A stretch of 64,000 nucleotides of DNA from Lithodes maja (taxonomy: Eukaryota; Arthropoda; Malacostraca; Decapoda; Lithodidae). The stretch lies in assembly GCA_037953745.1 (NCBI GenBank), contig JBAKBP010001418.1:1-64000 (forward strand), written 5' to 3'. The notes beneath the pieces were generated by a model. The model made no database searches. It saw only the letters and a list, made by a program, of their open reading frames with translations, and had not been told where the DNA came from. This document shows, in pieces, positions 30,142 to 40,520 of the stretch. The stretch's first letter is position 1. The number at the start of each line of letters is the position of its first letter. The translations under genes and the position numbers were made by a program.

Positions 30142-31107
30142 CTAACTAACCCGCTGGCCGAACGCAACACAAGGACGCCCCGGCCTGTCCGTGGACATGG
30201 ACAGATAGGAGGAGACAAACGTGTTGGAGGAAGACCACAGCCCTGTGTCGGCAATATCCGGAAGCGAATGATTATTAAGAAAACGGATCGTCGCAGCGTA
30301 TGAATGAATGTCATGGGCAGTGCCCTGAACTTGAGGGTTGCTGGCCCGAATAATCCGACACAGGCGAATTCCTACCGCACGTTTACCAAGCCTCCTACCA
30401 GTACGAGGCGCCACCCACAATGCCAACCCCGACATCGGCCTGACTGTCTCCACATAAGAATGGAGAGCATGAACGGGGCATAAAAGGTGATGAGCCCTAC
30501 CCCGTTTCAAAGCCGGGACAGTAAATGGTTTAAAAACGTGAGTCTCTCGCTCATTCTTAGCAATAAAATTAACCGACGGGGCCAAGGTGACCGACCCAAG
30601 GAGGGGGGAAAACCTCATGCAATTCTGGGCCCGAGACATGGCGGCCATCTCCGAGACACACTCACCCGTTGCTAAAGCTAGAAGGAACAGGGTTTTGTCA
30701 AGTAGGTGTTCAGGTGATGGGTTCGTAGTGTAAGGGGCAGACGAGAGCAGTTTGAGAGCCTCCGCCAGAGACCAATGAGGAGGAATCTGGCACGGGGGTG
30801 GTCTAAGCCTAAAACAGGCACGCATGAAGAAATCCAATTCTTTTTGAGGAACGACCAACCCCGTTAACTTCTCAAACGGCTCCCGGATGGCAGACAGGTG
30901 GTTCCTAAGGGTGTTGAACATGTTGTGACGTGTCTCAAATAAATAATTGAGGTAGTGAAAAACCAACGCCACCGATGGCAGTGTCTGTGACGTGTCGTGT
31001 ATCCAAGAAGTAAAACTGTGCCAGTGAGATTCGTACGTCTTCCATGTGGATTGTGTCCAGTGTAGAGTAAATTTGTTAGTTAATGATCTTCCAAACGTTG
31101 GCAGCCA
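30142..31107 (-). pseudogene. DIRS tyrosine recombinase with both visible catalytic arginines changed
   Basis: It would integrate the circular cDNA. The frame is open from well upstream (to 31689), but the YR homology starts about 31107 (WLPTFGRSLTNKFTLHW), overlapping the RT-RNase H frame. The N-terminal core-binding part (WKTYESHWHSF) is followed by the catalytic domain. Where DIRS enzymes have a GxRVSE motif, this copy has GECVSE (Cys codon at 30658-30660). Where the second motif is HDLRK, this copy has HDIHS (His at 30304-30306). The box around the nucleophile (FVSSYLS) keeps the Tyr. Both changes are CGT to TGT/CAT type, as expected from CpG decay. The frame is intact, so this copy encodes a full-length but probably inactive enzyme. 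Confidence 0.85.
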
Positions 31108-32837
31108 CCCTGCCTCACAAACATCCACGATGCGAATGCCAACGAGGTCCCTAGGTCTCCAATCGACCCCAAGTGGAAGTCTGAGACCGACAGGGGAACG
31201 GGACTCGGGCACCATCGCTTCAGCTGAGCGTACCAGGCTTGGGCCGGCCAGATGGGCGCGATCAACCAAACTTTGCCCTGGTACTCTCTCAGCCTGTGGA
31301 GGGCCTTGCACATCAAAAGTGCGTCGGGTGGAGGAAACACATATAGAGACTGCCACCTGCTCCAGTCCTCGCTGAAAGCGTCCAGTCCCCCCGCTGGAGT
31401 TCGAATCCAGCGGGTCAGGAACACAGGCAACTTGTTCGTCTCGGACGAGGCGAACAAGTCGACCTGCGGAACACCCCAGGAGGCCGCGAGGTCGTCGAAT
31501 ACGGTTTGTTTGAAAGACCATTCTACCTGGGTGCTCTGTCCCCTCGACAGAGCATCCGCCCATAGGTTGGCCGTCCCGGGCAGGTAGGTCGCATGCAGTG
31601 TGATGTTGTAAAGGTCTGCCTGGAAAAACAGTTTCTCCGCCAGGTCCTGAAGAACGGCGGACCTGGAGGATCCCTGTTTCTGTATGCAATGAACTGCAGT
31701 CATGTTGTCCATCCTGAAGGCCATCGACCTGCCGGCGAGGGCCTGCCCATGATCCCTCAGGAAGAACAACGGAACTAACAGTTCCAAGACGTTTATGTCA
31801 AGATGAGTGAGGCCTGACCACCTGCCTTGACCTTGGTGTCCCATGTTTGACTGGTAACCCCAACCTACCTCGCTCGACGCATCTGTGTCGATCCAGATGG
31901 TTGGCGGCGGCGATGTCCAGGACACAGCCCTCGCGAGCGTGCCCCGAACCACCCAGTGTGTCAATTTTAAGTGGATCGAGCGCGGAATCGGTCGCAGCCG
32001 ATGTGGAGGCAGTAGCGGAAAAGCCCTGTTGCCTAGTTGAATCAGGCGTTTGAGTCTGAGCCTCCCTAAGGGAACGGTCAGAGATGCCCAATTGAGTGAC
32101 CCGATCAGCGAGTCCCAGAGTTTCCTGGTAATCGAGACCGAGTGCAATGCGGCAAAAAGTTTCTTTCGAATTTTCGACGCATTCACCCGGCTCTGTCTGA
32201 CAGTCGCGCTCGCCTTGTCCCAGTCGAGGCCCACCCACGTCACTTCTTGTGACGGCGTGAGGCATGACTTGGGAACGTTTACCTTGAAGCCTAACCGTGT
32301 GATGTGTTGGATGACAAGGAGAGTGTCGTGGACACAACGGGTGGGAGAGTCTGCGGTGACGAGCCAATCGTCCAAGTAAAACAGGATCTGAATCCCTTGA
32401 CTGAGCAGGGGAGTCAGAGCCTGTTTGACGAGTTTCGTAAAGACTCTCGGTGCGATGTTGAGACCGAAGGGCAGCCTGTCGAACGTGAACACCCTATCGT
32501 GCAGCTGGAGCGCCAGATAACCCTGGAACCGAGGAGCTATCGGAACATGCCAGTAAGCGTCCTTGAGATCCAGGGAAACCACCCAGCAACCGGGACGGAG
32601 CGCCAACCGCACCTGACTGATGGTAAGCATCCGAAAGTGGTCGTTCACGATGTGCAGATTGAGGCACGACAGGTCGACCACCGGTCTCATCGCATCGCAG
32701 TCCTTCTTGGGGACCAGAAAAACAGGAGAGAGGAAGACTCGCTGGTGAGGCGAGACCTCCCGAATTATCCCATCCTTGTGCATGGCCAGAATAACCTCGG
32801 CCACGTCCGGAGACACAGACCGATGTTTGGGAGGCAT
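31080..32837 (-). CDS. DIRS reverse transcriptase-RNase H
   Basis: This frame has no internal stop over 585 codons. RT boxes: SPVFLVPKKDCDAMRPVVDL, SLDLKDAYWHVPI, FDRLPFGLNIAPRVF and the catalytic FYLDD at about residues 153-157. RNase H follows from ~315: IWIDTDASSEVGWG, LDINVLELLV, FRMDNMTAVHCI and YLPGTANLWADALSR. A DIRS-type C-terminal domain (QVDLFASSETNKLP, then WPAQAWY) comes next. The last ~10 codons overlap the start of the YR in another frame. The gag frame ends 186 nt upstream, so the true start could lie before the first ATG used here. Confidence 0.9.
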   Translation of the reverse strand: MPPKHRSVSPDVAEVILAMHKDGIIREVSPHQRVFLSPVFLVPKKDCDAMRPVVDLSCLNLHIVNDHFRMLTISQVRLALRPGCWVVSLDLKDAYWHVPIAPRFQGYLALQLHDRVFTFDRLPFGLNIAPRVFTKLVKQALTPLLSQGIQILFYLDDWLVTADSPTRCVHDTLLVIQHITRLGFKVNVPKSCLTPSQEVTWVGLDWDKASATVRQSRVNASKIRKKLFAALHSVSITRKLWDSLIGSLNWASLTVPLGRLRLKRLIQLGNRAFPLLPPHRLRPIPRSIHLKLTHWVVRGTLARAVSWTSPPPTIWIDTDASSEVGWGYQSNMGHQGQGRWSGLTHLDINVLELLVPLFFLRDHGQALAGRSMAFRMDNMTAVHCIQKQGSSRSAVLQDLAEKLFFQADLYNITLHATYLPGTANLWADALSRGQSTQVEWSFKQTVFDDLAASWGVPQVDLFASSETNKLPVFLTRWIRTPAGGLDAFSEDWSRWQSLYVFPPPDALLMCKALHRLREYQGKVWLIAPIWPAQAWYAQLKRWCPSPVPLSVSDFHLGSIGDLGTSLAFASWMFVRQGGCQRLEDH

Positions 32838-33022
32838 TCTGAGTGGAGGCCTTGACTGCCACCTCTAGGACAGACCCCGCTTTACTACCCGACGCGCCCA
32901 CGATCGGCGAGGCCATTGCCGATAGTGGGAGCGAAAAAAGCCGGTAGGGGCGCCTTGAGTGATGGCGACCACCGTTTCGGCGAGGCAGTCGTGAGAAGGG
33001 AGAGAGGATAGTCCTGGAGGCA

Positions 33023-35728
33023 CTAGGCGTTTTTTGCCGCGGAGTTGTCCCCGGGCTTGCCGCGCCTAGACTGACCGCCTCGGTTAGTCCCTCCCCGATA
33101 GCGACTGCCCCTCTGAAACTGGCGCCGACCTTCCTGCGTCGGCCGCCTATCCACCTGCCTCTGGTCGACTCGCCGAGAGGAGGCCTCAATAGCGAGGTGC
33201 TGAGAAGGGCGAGGTGGTGAGCGACGGTCATACAGACGGCGCGTTGAAGACTTCACCACCTGACGCTTCCCAGCAGAGGATCCTCGCCAAGCCTGGCGTC
33301 CTCTGGACGAGCCGGCCTTCCCACCCCTAAGGGAGGAAGCGGCTGAGGAACGCCGCGACACCCCAGGTGGACGGGGTGCGAAGCGCCCCGCAGCAGCAAA
33401 GAGGTATGCTTCCTGCCACGCCGCGTCAGAGAAGAGCCCCTCTGTAGCGAGCTCCGGCAGCAGCAGCTTCGTTCGTACTTCAGTCGGCGCCTTCTTACAG
33501 AAGGCCACCCTCAGAGACTGCCGACAACGCGCAGCCTTATGGATGGCACAACGAAGGTCCCCGACCGAGTTAAGGGCGAACTGCAGGTGTACTCGCCGCA
33601 AGTGCTCTTCCCCCTTCCTCATCTCACCAACTGGTTGCGCCTCTATCAGACGCAGGTGAAGCCGAGCCAGCTGTAGCTGCAGCAGGAAGGTGCAGAGCAG
33701 GCGAGCAGTGCGCTGTCGGAGCTTGTGATCACGCTCCAGGGCACCCTTATCTGGCGGCGTGAAACAGGGCTGAGGCAATTCAACAAACGCCAACTTAGGC
33801 GCATTGAGCCATGCCCAGTACTTAGGGTCTACCCCGGACGAAGACGTGACTAGGCTCGACACGAACGATGAGTCATGCTGTGGAAGCGGGGAAGAACCCT
33901 CCGACGACCGAAGCCCGAAGTCCAAGCCTTCAGCCAGCCACAAATCCCAGGGACCTCTCTCGAGATGAGGAAGCCGAACCATGAGGTTACCCTCTACGTC
34001 CCGAGCATTCCCCACCAAGGGAAGGCCCGCGATGGCTGACAGAGCGGGCGCATCGACATTGATGTCGTGTCGAGCAAAGTCCGACCATAACTTATTAGAC
34101 CCAGAGGGCGACACTTGAGGACGGTACGTAAAAAACTGTAGATCCGTCCTCCCAGGGTGAGCCCTGATGTCGACCTCAGGGACTAGACCGTCCGGAGTCA
34201 AAGCCCAAAAATGACCCTTGACGTTAACCTGCACCTGCCAGCTCTCCAAAATAGGGCGCTCCCCCGGCGCCTGGGTAGAAGCCCTTTCCGGGTGTGAAGC
34301 GGTCACGTTCCGCCACGACGACGGCTCTCCATAAAGAGAAGGAAAGCGACGTTTCGGAATCTTGTATTTTCCCAAGGACGGAACGGTGACAGGCTGCCCA
34401 ACCATCCCGAACCCACTCCCTGGTAGCATGACAAAAGAAGGAGATGCAGCCGGGGAGGGAACGGGAGGGGCGACAACAGGAGCATCAGGCACAGAGAGAG
34501 CAGGACGAGTTGGCAGGTGGTCCACAAATGGCGGAAGAGGATTCACAAGAGGAACCACAGGAGGAATGGGAGTAGGACGCTCCAAGCCTCCCACCATCAG
34601 TGCAAGCGTCTCTTGTAGGGAGGCAAACCGTGCAGCGTTAGCCTCCTCAGCCCTAACCTGGGCCTCCTGGATAGCCCGAATAGGAAGGACCCATCCAGGG
34701 TCGTCGGTCGGTGATGAGGAAGACGAAGAGATGGTCCGGCGACGTTTCCTACGGCTGGGCGACCGACGAGGCGATGGAGTATAATAGAACGACTCCCGTG
34801 GCGAGTCCTCAACCACTTCGTCATCATACTCTTCATCGCTCCCGCCACTTAGTTCCACGAGGTCACAGGCAGCCCCCTCCTGACCAGACACTACAACCTC
34901 CACACTGGCGCCTTGCACTGCCAGAGGTACGGGTCCACTTTTCCGAGCAGGAGAAGGCTGGCCACACGGAAAGTCAGACTCGACAAAGCCAGGAGAATCC
35001 GGTAGACCCTCGCGGACAAGAAGAGGGGAGGCCGAAGCAAACAGAGCCCCCGCCTTCTTAGGTGGTGGAGTAGGCGGTAACGGTGGTAGCAGAGCCAACG
35101 GCAACGAAGGCAGAGGAGCCGATGGTAGATGTCCGGCGGCCTGCGATGCCTCAATCTCCGTGATCAGCTCATGGGTGGTACGACGACCAGGTGAGAAGGC
35201 CGAAACACCAGCAGGAACACGGACCGGGGGAAGCGCCTTCATCTTAGGGCGAAAAGTCGTCGAGCCCGGAGACGTGCGGACGGAAGCTGCAGGGCGGCGG
35301 GACGGCGAAGACTTCCGGCGATGTGGAGAAGCTGAGTGGTGCCGCTTCGACCCCGCTGTGTCCGCCGAGAACGGAGACACACCAGACTGAGGGACCTGTG
35401 AAGCGGTGACCAATGGGCGCGGAGACTCCAGAGGAAGGTTCAGCAAGGCGTGAACCCCTTCGTCCATGAAGCGGGGGACCCGATGTAAATGGTCCTTAAC
35501 ATACCGAGCCACGCCCGACCATGCAGCGGTGAGGTTGACCCGTGCCGTCTCAGCATCCGGCGAAGTAGGGCGAGACTCAATAGTCATAATGTTGACGAGA
35601 CACGGGCCACACCTTCTGGGGGTGAAGCCATCACGGCAGTAGCACGCAGCATGGGTGGGGCACTCAGTATGCCCAGCTCCCATAGCCGGACGGGCATACC
35701 CATGGCACGCGCAGTCAGGGAGCGACAT
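33023..35728 (-). CDS. DIRS gag-like protein
   Basis: I place the start at MSLPDCACHGYARP (35726-35728), ahead of a cluster of Cys and His (eight Cys in ~45 residues, CACH, CPTHAACYC, CGPC), probably a metal-binding module. A long Pro/Ser-rich low-complexity segment (~90-390) includes an acidic stretch. A folded part (~480-800) follows, with VNVKGHFWALTPDGLVPEV and a helical region (LERDHKLRQRTARLLCTF), as in other DIRS gag proteins. The C-terminus is Arg/Gly/Ser-rich, suited to nucleic-acid binding. No stop occurs in ~900 codons. Function is inferred from position and composition. Confidence 0.75.
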   Translation of the reverse strand: MSLPDCACHGYARPAMGAGHTECPTHAACYCRDGFTPRRCGPCLVNIMTIESRPTSPDAETARVNLTAAWSGVARYVKDHLHRVPRFMDEGVHALLNLPLESPRPLVTASQVPQSGVSPFSADTAGSKRHHSASPHRRKSSPSRRPAASVRTSPGSTTFRPKMKALPPVRVPAGVSAFSPGRRTTHELITEIEASQAAGHLPSAPLPSLPLALLPPLPPTPPPKKAGALFASASPLLVREGLPDSPGFVESDFPCGQPSPARKSGPVPLAVQGASVEVVVSGQEGAACDLVELSGGSDEEYDDEVVEDSPRESFYYTPSPRRSPSRRKRRRTISSSSSSPTDDPGWVLPIRAIQEAQVRAEEANAARFASLQETLALMVGGLERPTPIPPVVPLVNPLPPFVDHLPTRPALSVPDAPVVAPPVPSPAASPSFVMLPGSGFGMVGQPVTVPSLGKYKIPKRRFPSLYGEPSSWRNVTASHPERASTQAPGERPILESWQVQVNVKGHFWALTPDGLVPEVDIRAHPGRTDLQFFTYRPQVSPSGSNKLWSDFARHDINVDAPALSAIAGLPLVGNARDVEGNLMVRLPHLERGPWDLWLAEGLDFGLRSSEGSSPLPQHDSSFVSSLVTSSSGVDPKYWAWLNAPKLAFVELPQPCFTPPDKGALERDHKLRQRTARLLCTFLLQLQLARLHLRLIEAQPVGEMRKGEEHLRRVHLQFALNSVGDLRCAIHKAARCRQSLRVAFCKKAPTEVRTKLLLPELATEGLFSDAAWQEAYLFAAAGRFAPRPPGVSRRSSAASSLRGGKAGSSRGRQAWRGSSAGKRQVVKSSTRRLYDRRSPPRPSQHLAIEASSRRVDQRQVDRRPTQEGRRQFQRGSRYRGGTNRGGQSRRGKPGDNSAAKNA

Positions 35729-36223
35729 CCGCACTGTAAGCGAAGGGAGAAATGAAAAATGTCCCAGACGAAGCACAGAGAAAGAATAAGTACAAATTCA
35801 GGAAGGTATGACAGTATGCACAAAAAACACACAAAAGATTCCATGCATCATGATAGGTACATAAAAGTAATAACCCCCCCCCCCCATGTGGAGAAGGACG
35901 GAGACGGACCCCCCCATGTGGGAGGGCCAAGCATATATCAGAAGCAGCAACAGTCCGAAGAACCCCAAAAACCCAGGCCAGAAAAGACCAAGGTGCAGGT
36001 CCAAACACCCTGAAATAAAGCTTGACAGCTATATAAGAACCGAAAAGGGTACCTGAGGGTGAAGGGACCGAAGAGGAGATGGCAGGCCAAGGGACCCAGC
36101 AGTGCAGAGCGGGAACACAGCCTGATGTAAAGGAGAAGGTTATTAGACACTGTAACCGACAAACCCCAAGTACAAACAAGGCAATATTGGCCAAAAAATA
36201 GTGCCAGGGCCGAGAGGGCAAGT

Positions 36224-37016
36224 CCGCTCTAGAGCGGGAAAGTCCGCTCCAGAGCGGAGCAGACAGACCCGCTCCAGAGCGGACTACACCCTCCCGCTCC
36301 AGAGCGGGGCATTCATGCATGACAATGGCAGTCGAGGCAAAGGAGAAAGGCATGCGCACAGCGAACAAGAGAGCCAGGGCATCAGAAGGCAAGGCCTAGG
36401 ACCGACCTGGAGCAGGACTGGCGTCCGCTCCAGAGCGGAACAATCGGAGAGTAGAACCAGGTGAAAACAGGAGGCCTAGGACCGACCAGGAGCGGGACTG
36501 GCGTCCGCTCCAGAGCGGAACAATCGTAGAGTAGAACCAGGTGAAAACAGGAGGGCTAGGGCAGCAAGAGGGAAGGCCTAGGACCGACCAGGAGTGGGAC
36601 TGGTGTCCGCTCCAGAGCGGAACAGGTGGAGGAGAGACCCAGTGTAGAAGCCAAAGTGAAGAAGGAGCCCAAGGGGGCCCGGTCCAGAGCGGAATAGACA
36701 TCGCTGCAGAGCGGAGATGCTTGCACCAGAGCGGAGATGTCCGCTCCAGAGCGGATTTGTCCGCCCTCGAGCGGAAAGGGAGATGGAGGTAAATACCAAC
36801 CAAAAGGCTCAACCCAAGTGCACAGCAGGACAGCTGGCAGGGGAGCTTGCATGAGCAAAAATAAAACAGTGCAATGCAGAGGACCGACCTAGAGACGGAT
36901 AGTACCATCCTAGGGCGGAGCGGGTCCAGAGTGACCCGACCACAGCAGCCAAAAAAGAGAACATGTCGGAAGCAAAGGACCGACCTGGAGCGGGATTTGT
37001 CCACGCTGCAGGGCGG
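36224..37016. repeat. Array of the palindrome CCGCTCCAGAGCGG in the DIRS leader
   Basis: At least seven exact or one-step copies occur (36224, 36244, 36269, 36294, 36425, 36505, 36607), with further copies at 36679, 36701, 36721, 36741, 36761 and degenerate ones near 36904 and 37002. The perfect form CCGCTCTAGAGCGG occurs at 36224 and in both ITRs. The array lies between the right ITR and gag, in the untranslated leader of the element. The rest of 35777-37981 has no gene. Confidence 0.8.
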
Positions 37017-37981
37017 AGCGGGCGCGGAGCCCGTCCCAGAGACCCGCGTCACCAAAAAAGGTGGAAGGGACGACAGTTCAAGGCACCGTAGAGCTCAAAG
37101 GAGGTGAAGACCGTGCCGCGGAGACCTCAATGTATGAGGGAGTTCAAGTAAGGGGAAGACTGTGTCTCATAAACTCAAGGCCTAGGGGAGCGCAAACAAA
37201 AGAAGGGAGAGACAGCGCGGGAGCGAGCGTCAGACGAAAAAAGGGTGCCCCACAGAAGGTTTAGAAAACCAAAGCGTCATACCCCTGCGAGCCTAAGGCG
37301 GTTTAGTAAAGCCATAGATCGGCAAGCAAGAGCGACGAGGCAACATTGACGGTCTACCAAAAGTCCCTTCTCCCCCTTCCAAAAAGTTAGGCTAGGAACA
37401 TGAGGCCTAGCCCTGGCGCCCCCCTCCAACTAAAAGTTAGGCTATTAACAGGGGGCCTAGCCTTGGTTGAGTGGCAGATAAAAACAAAAACACAGGGCAC
37501 ACTCCAATGTGAAACATTCATGTGAAGGTAAGCAAAACATAAGGCCAAAAGAACCTGTCAAGGCAAGGGGGGCTATGCCCCCTTCATCACAAACGAAAGT
37601 GCACAAGTAAGCCTAACTTTTCGCAAAAACCACGTAAGGAAAGCAGAAAATAAGCACAAAGCGTAATAGAACCTACCAGGTAAACAAAACTAAGCCACCG
37701 CAAGTGAAAATGAAGATAAAACCAGGCAAAGGCCTAAATAATAACACTCGCCGAAGGGCGACGCATGTGCAGAAGCGTGACCAACCAGTTTCGACGCCAT
37801 ACTCAAAGTAACACACCTAAGAGCCCATTTGAAGCGTGCCTACATCACAGATCATCTGTCTAATAACCTTAGGTACCATAAATAAGGCCCACAACTCACC
37901 CAAAGGGTAGGCGACAGGAGTAGCAGCACAAAAATCGGGCGCATAGAAAACAGGGAGTGTGAAGCTTGAGTAGCGCGAAAA

Positions 37982-38262
37982 GGAATGCCCAATGAACCCT
38001 GTCGGGTAGTGGGGTGGACCCGTCAAGACGGCTGAAGGAGCCAGATAGGATGGCCTAAAATCCTGTAATTTTCTCTTCTTTCTCATCAATATTTTCTTAT
38101 TTTCCTTTTCAAATAGTGGCCTCCAAAGTATGTACAACGTACCTAGTAGAGAGAGTAAGGTGCTACTCTAGATGTTATCGTTTTATCGCGCTAGTGATTT
38201 CGATAATTGCCCGCTCTAGAGCGGAGCAGAATTATATGATAAGAATATAGCTCTACGGTGGA
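37982..38262 (-). repeat. DIRS right inverted terminal repeat
   Basis: It is the inverted match of the left repeat. The outer end at 38249-38283 (AGCTCTACGG ... CTACTACTAAAT) matches the second half of the internal complementary region. The palindrome CCGCTCTAGAGCGG is at 38211-38224. This is the upstream end for the minus-strand genes and probably holds the promoter. Confidence 0.88.
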
Positions 38263-38338
38263 ACATAGAGGCTACTACTAAATATACTTACTTACATATG
38301 TACTGTATATGGATCCTACGACTCATGTATGAAACACG

Positions 38339-38369
38339 ATATATATAATATTATATATATATATATATA

Positions 38370-38408
<39 letters not shown>
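38339..38408. repeat. (AT)n microsatellite between the DIRS and Gmr1-like elements
   Basis: It is an almost pure AT run directly abutting the left LTR. It may be the target sequence of the LTR element or later slippage at its edge. Confidence 0.9.
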
Positions 38409-38412
<4 letters not shown>

Positions 38413-40239
38413 ACGGCTGGATCGGCAATACATATTCGGGATTCTTGATCGTAGGACAGAAATGGCTTATGTGACAACGACACGCTCGATTCCAGTCCCA
38501 AATACTATATGCTCCAGACAACAAAAGCACCAACGCCCTACAGAGTTATCGTCTATGGTAACGAGGTACCTTAACTCGGCGAAAGTGTACAACAGGGGGT
38601 AGGCTATGAGGCTAAACTCCCTCAGACATTTATAGGTTACGTTATTACTAAAGAAATGCAATACTCAAGAAACTACGTTAATATTAAGCCTCTAATAATG
38701 TAGAATAGAAGCAGGCTAAAGGTATGACAGTGAAATGCTAAATGACAAATGTACACGCCTACTTGAAAGCGCGTGCACTAGAATAACTGTCCCCTACTAA
38801 CATGCACTAGCATGTAGCATACAAGATGTTCATGATCCAGTAGATACCTAATAATACACATGGAAGGAACATAAACAGTAGTCACTTATTGTAATAATGA
38901 ATCTATACTTGGAATAACTAAAAGGTTGCAGGCAACAGTACTGCGCCGGTAGCCTACTACCGCATAGGCTACTTCGCTTCTCTCACTCTGTCTCCCCTCT
39001 GAGTCCGTATGCGCCCTACGCAATAGAACTCCGGAAACAGCAGCAAAACGACAGTGCAGTTAATTGATACATGAAAGTATTAATAGTGTTGTCTAGTGTG
39101 TGAGTAATGTGTATTGTAAAGTGTTACATACATAAACTTAAAGAGAGCTGCAATGCATAGTAAAATAAAGATATCACCCACTCATCATCCCCATGTGTTC
39201 TAGCTAGCAGGCCAAGTCACAGGAACAACGAGTCCCAGCACCGAAAGCGAGAACCCAGGAAAAGACTGCAGAGAACACAAGGACAGATAAATTACGTTAC
39301 TCTACTATACCGGCACTACGAGCGAGCTGTAGTCTCTGGTACTGCACTCGCTCCTGGCTCGGTAGGCAAATCAAGGCTAAGTCCTCGCCCCTCTACAGAC
39401 AACTCCTGGGCATGGTCGGGCTCTTACACATGGCACTAGTCTAGTCACAAATTGGATGATGAGCTGGGCATATAACTCGTGAACATGTAGAACGTTCACC
39501 AACTATCCTCATCAAGAAGATCGCTGTTCACATTAACCCCTTAAATCTAATACATGTAAATATATGCTTGTCCTAAGAGTAATACGAGAGGTGAGTGCTG
39601 AAACTCCTTTAGGACCTCAAGGGAAGGGTATGCATTTAAATAGAGAGAAGAATGAAATGAGAGTAATGTCGTCAGAGAGAAAGAGTGCAACCGTGAGAAA
39701 TTGGGAGAGAGGGCAAGGGATGTTAGAATCTCAAAGGTTCTAGGCAACCTGATCATGGAACACACAGCGAGCCTCCAGGCAATGTGCAGTACGACAACAT
39801 GGGCAACCCAGGCAGCATATGCAGGCGGCAATGGACTACCAACCCTGTCGCACCTAGCTATAAGCGCAGGGCTGCCAACCGGTCCATACGTCTGGCAACC
39901 ACCCCCCCGGCAGCGCGGCGCATTGCTACCCTCTCGCTCTGAAGTCTAACTCACTCTCTCTCTCTGAATTCCTATTGTCTTATCTATCAACTTCTCTATT
40001 GATACTACATATTAAATGGAAGGTCTCGACATGGCTTAAAACAAAACCCACCACTGGTTAGCACATGACGAGACCTTTGCAGAGATACAAAGAACATAGT
40101 TATACGTTTATATAACACTCAATATAAGCAGCCAGCACGGCACAGCGGCACAGCGGCACCGCGGCACCGCACCGCGGCGGCACAGTGGAGTACCAAGGAG
40201 TACAATCAGGTTAAGTTGCCATGCACTGGGTGCGTCACA
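38409..40239 (-). repeat. Gmr1-like 3' LTR (1831 bp)
   Basis: It starts TGTTACGGCTGG and ends GGTGCGTCACA on the plus strand. It differs from the other LTR mainly by a 13-bp and a 3-bp length change near 40108-40180 and a couple of substitutions. A polypurine tract (CTTGGGGGGGC in sense) lies just inside at 40240-40250. No coding sequence is seen in it. Confidence 0.92.
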
Positions 40240-40520
40240 GCCCCCCCAAGATTTTAGATAATCGACCTTAGAAGCATTATCAAAATCTGACAGGCAACCA
40301 ACCGACCTGCTACCCTTAGCTGCCACTAATTGCAAAAGGTGCACAACAACTGAAGTGTGAATTATACATAAAACACAATATCGCATGCATCATGCTACAA
40401 CAATAAAGACTTACAAAACTAAAAAAAAAATTTCTCGTTTATTTTATTGTTTTATAATCTTTTTGGACGGCGTTATGATAGCCTAATTTTACTCCTGCTC
40501 AACCCACACACCGTGCACGA

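Larger units (their letters stand above)
28771..38283 (-). mobile_element. DIRS1-like tyrosine-recombinase retrotransposon, structurally complete
   Basis: Coding order on the minus strand is gag, RT-RNase H, tyrosine recombinase (YR). The element is bounded by inverted terminal repeats (~280 bp shared, 28841-29120 and 37982-38262) and has an internal complementary region (29186-29300) that matches the outer ends of both termini. No LTRs, integrase, protease or target duplication are seen, as expected for DIRS elements, which integrate as circles by site-specific recombination. DIRS1-like elements are known to be common in decapods. All three genes are nearly open; the YR has lost catalytic residues. 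Confidence 0.9.

Noticed and set aside
31388..31412. GAGTTCGAATCCAGCGGG, tRNA T-arm-like stem
   Set aside because: It lies inside the DIRS RT-RNase H coding frame (WIRTPAG region) and no other tRNA parts surround it.
31046..32855. Several plus-strand frames of 60-183 codons opposite the DIRS genes
   Set aside because: They are shadows of the minus-strand RT-RNase H and YR in GC-rich sequence; no motifs.
36224..37016. Palindrome array as a CRISPR or restriction-type repeat
   Set aside because: Spacing is irregular, there are no spacers of constant size, and it is the leader of a DIRS element.
36396..37055. Minus-strand 219-codon frame rich in Ser, Arg and Leu upstream of gag
   Set aside because: It follows the palindrome array and shows its repeat units (PLWSG / RSGA); probably untranslated leader.
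39547..39949. Frames of 82-94 codons, repeated at 47005-47407
   Set aside because: They lie in the two LTRs of the Gmr1-like element, show no domain, and their duplication is explained by the LTRs.
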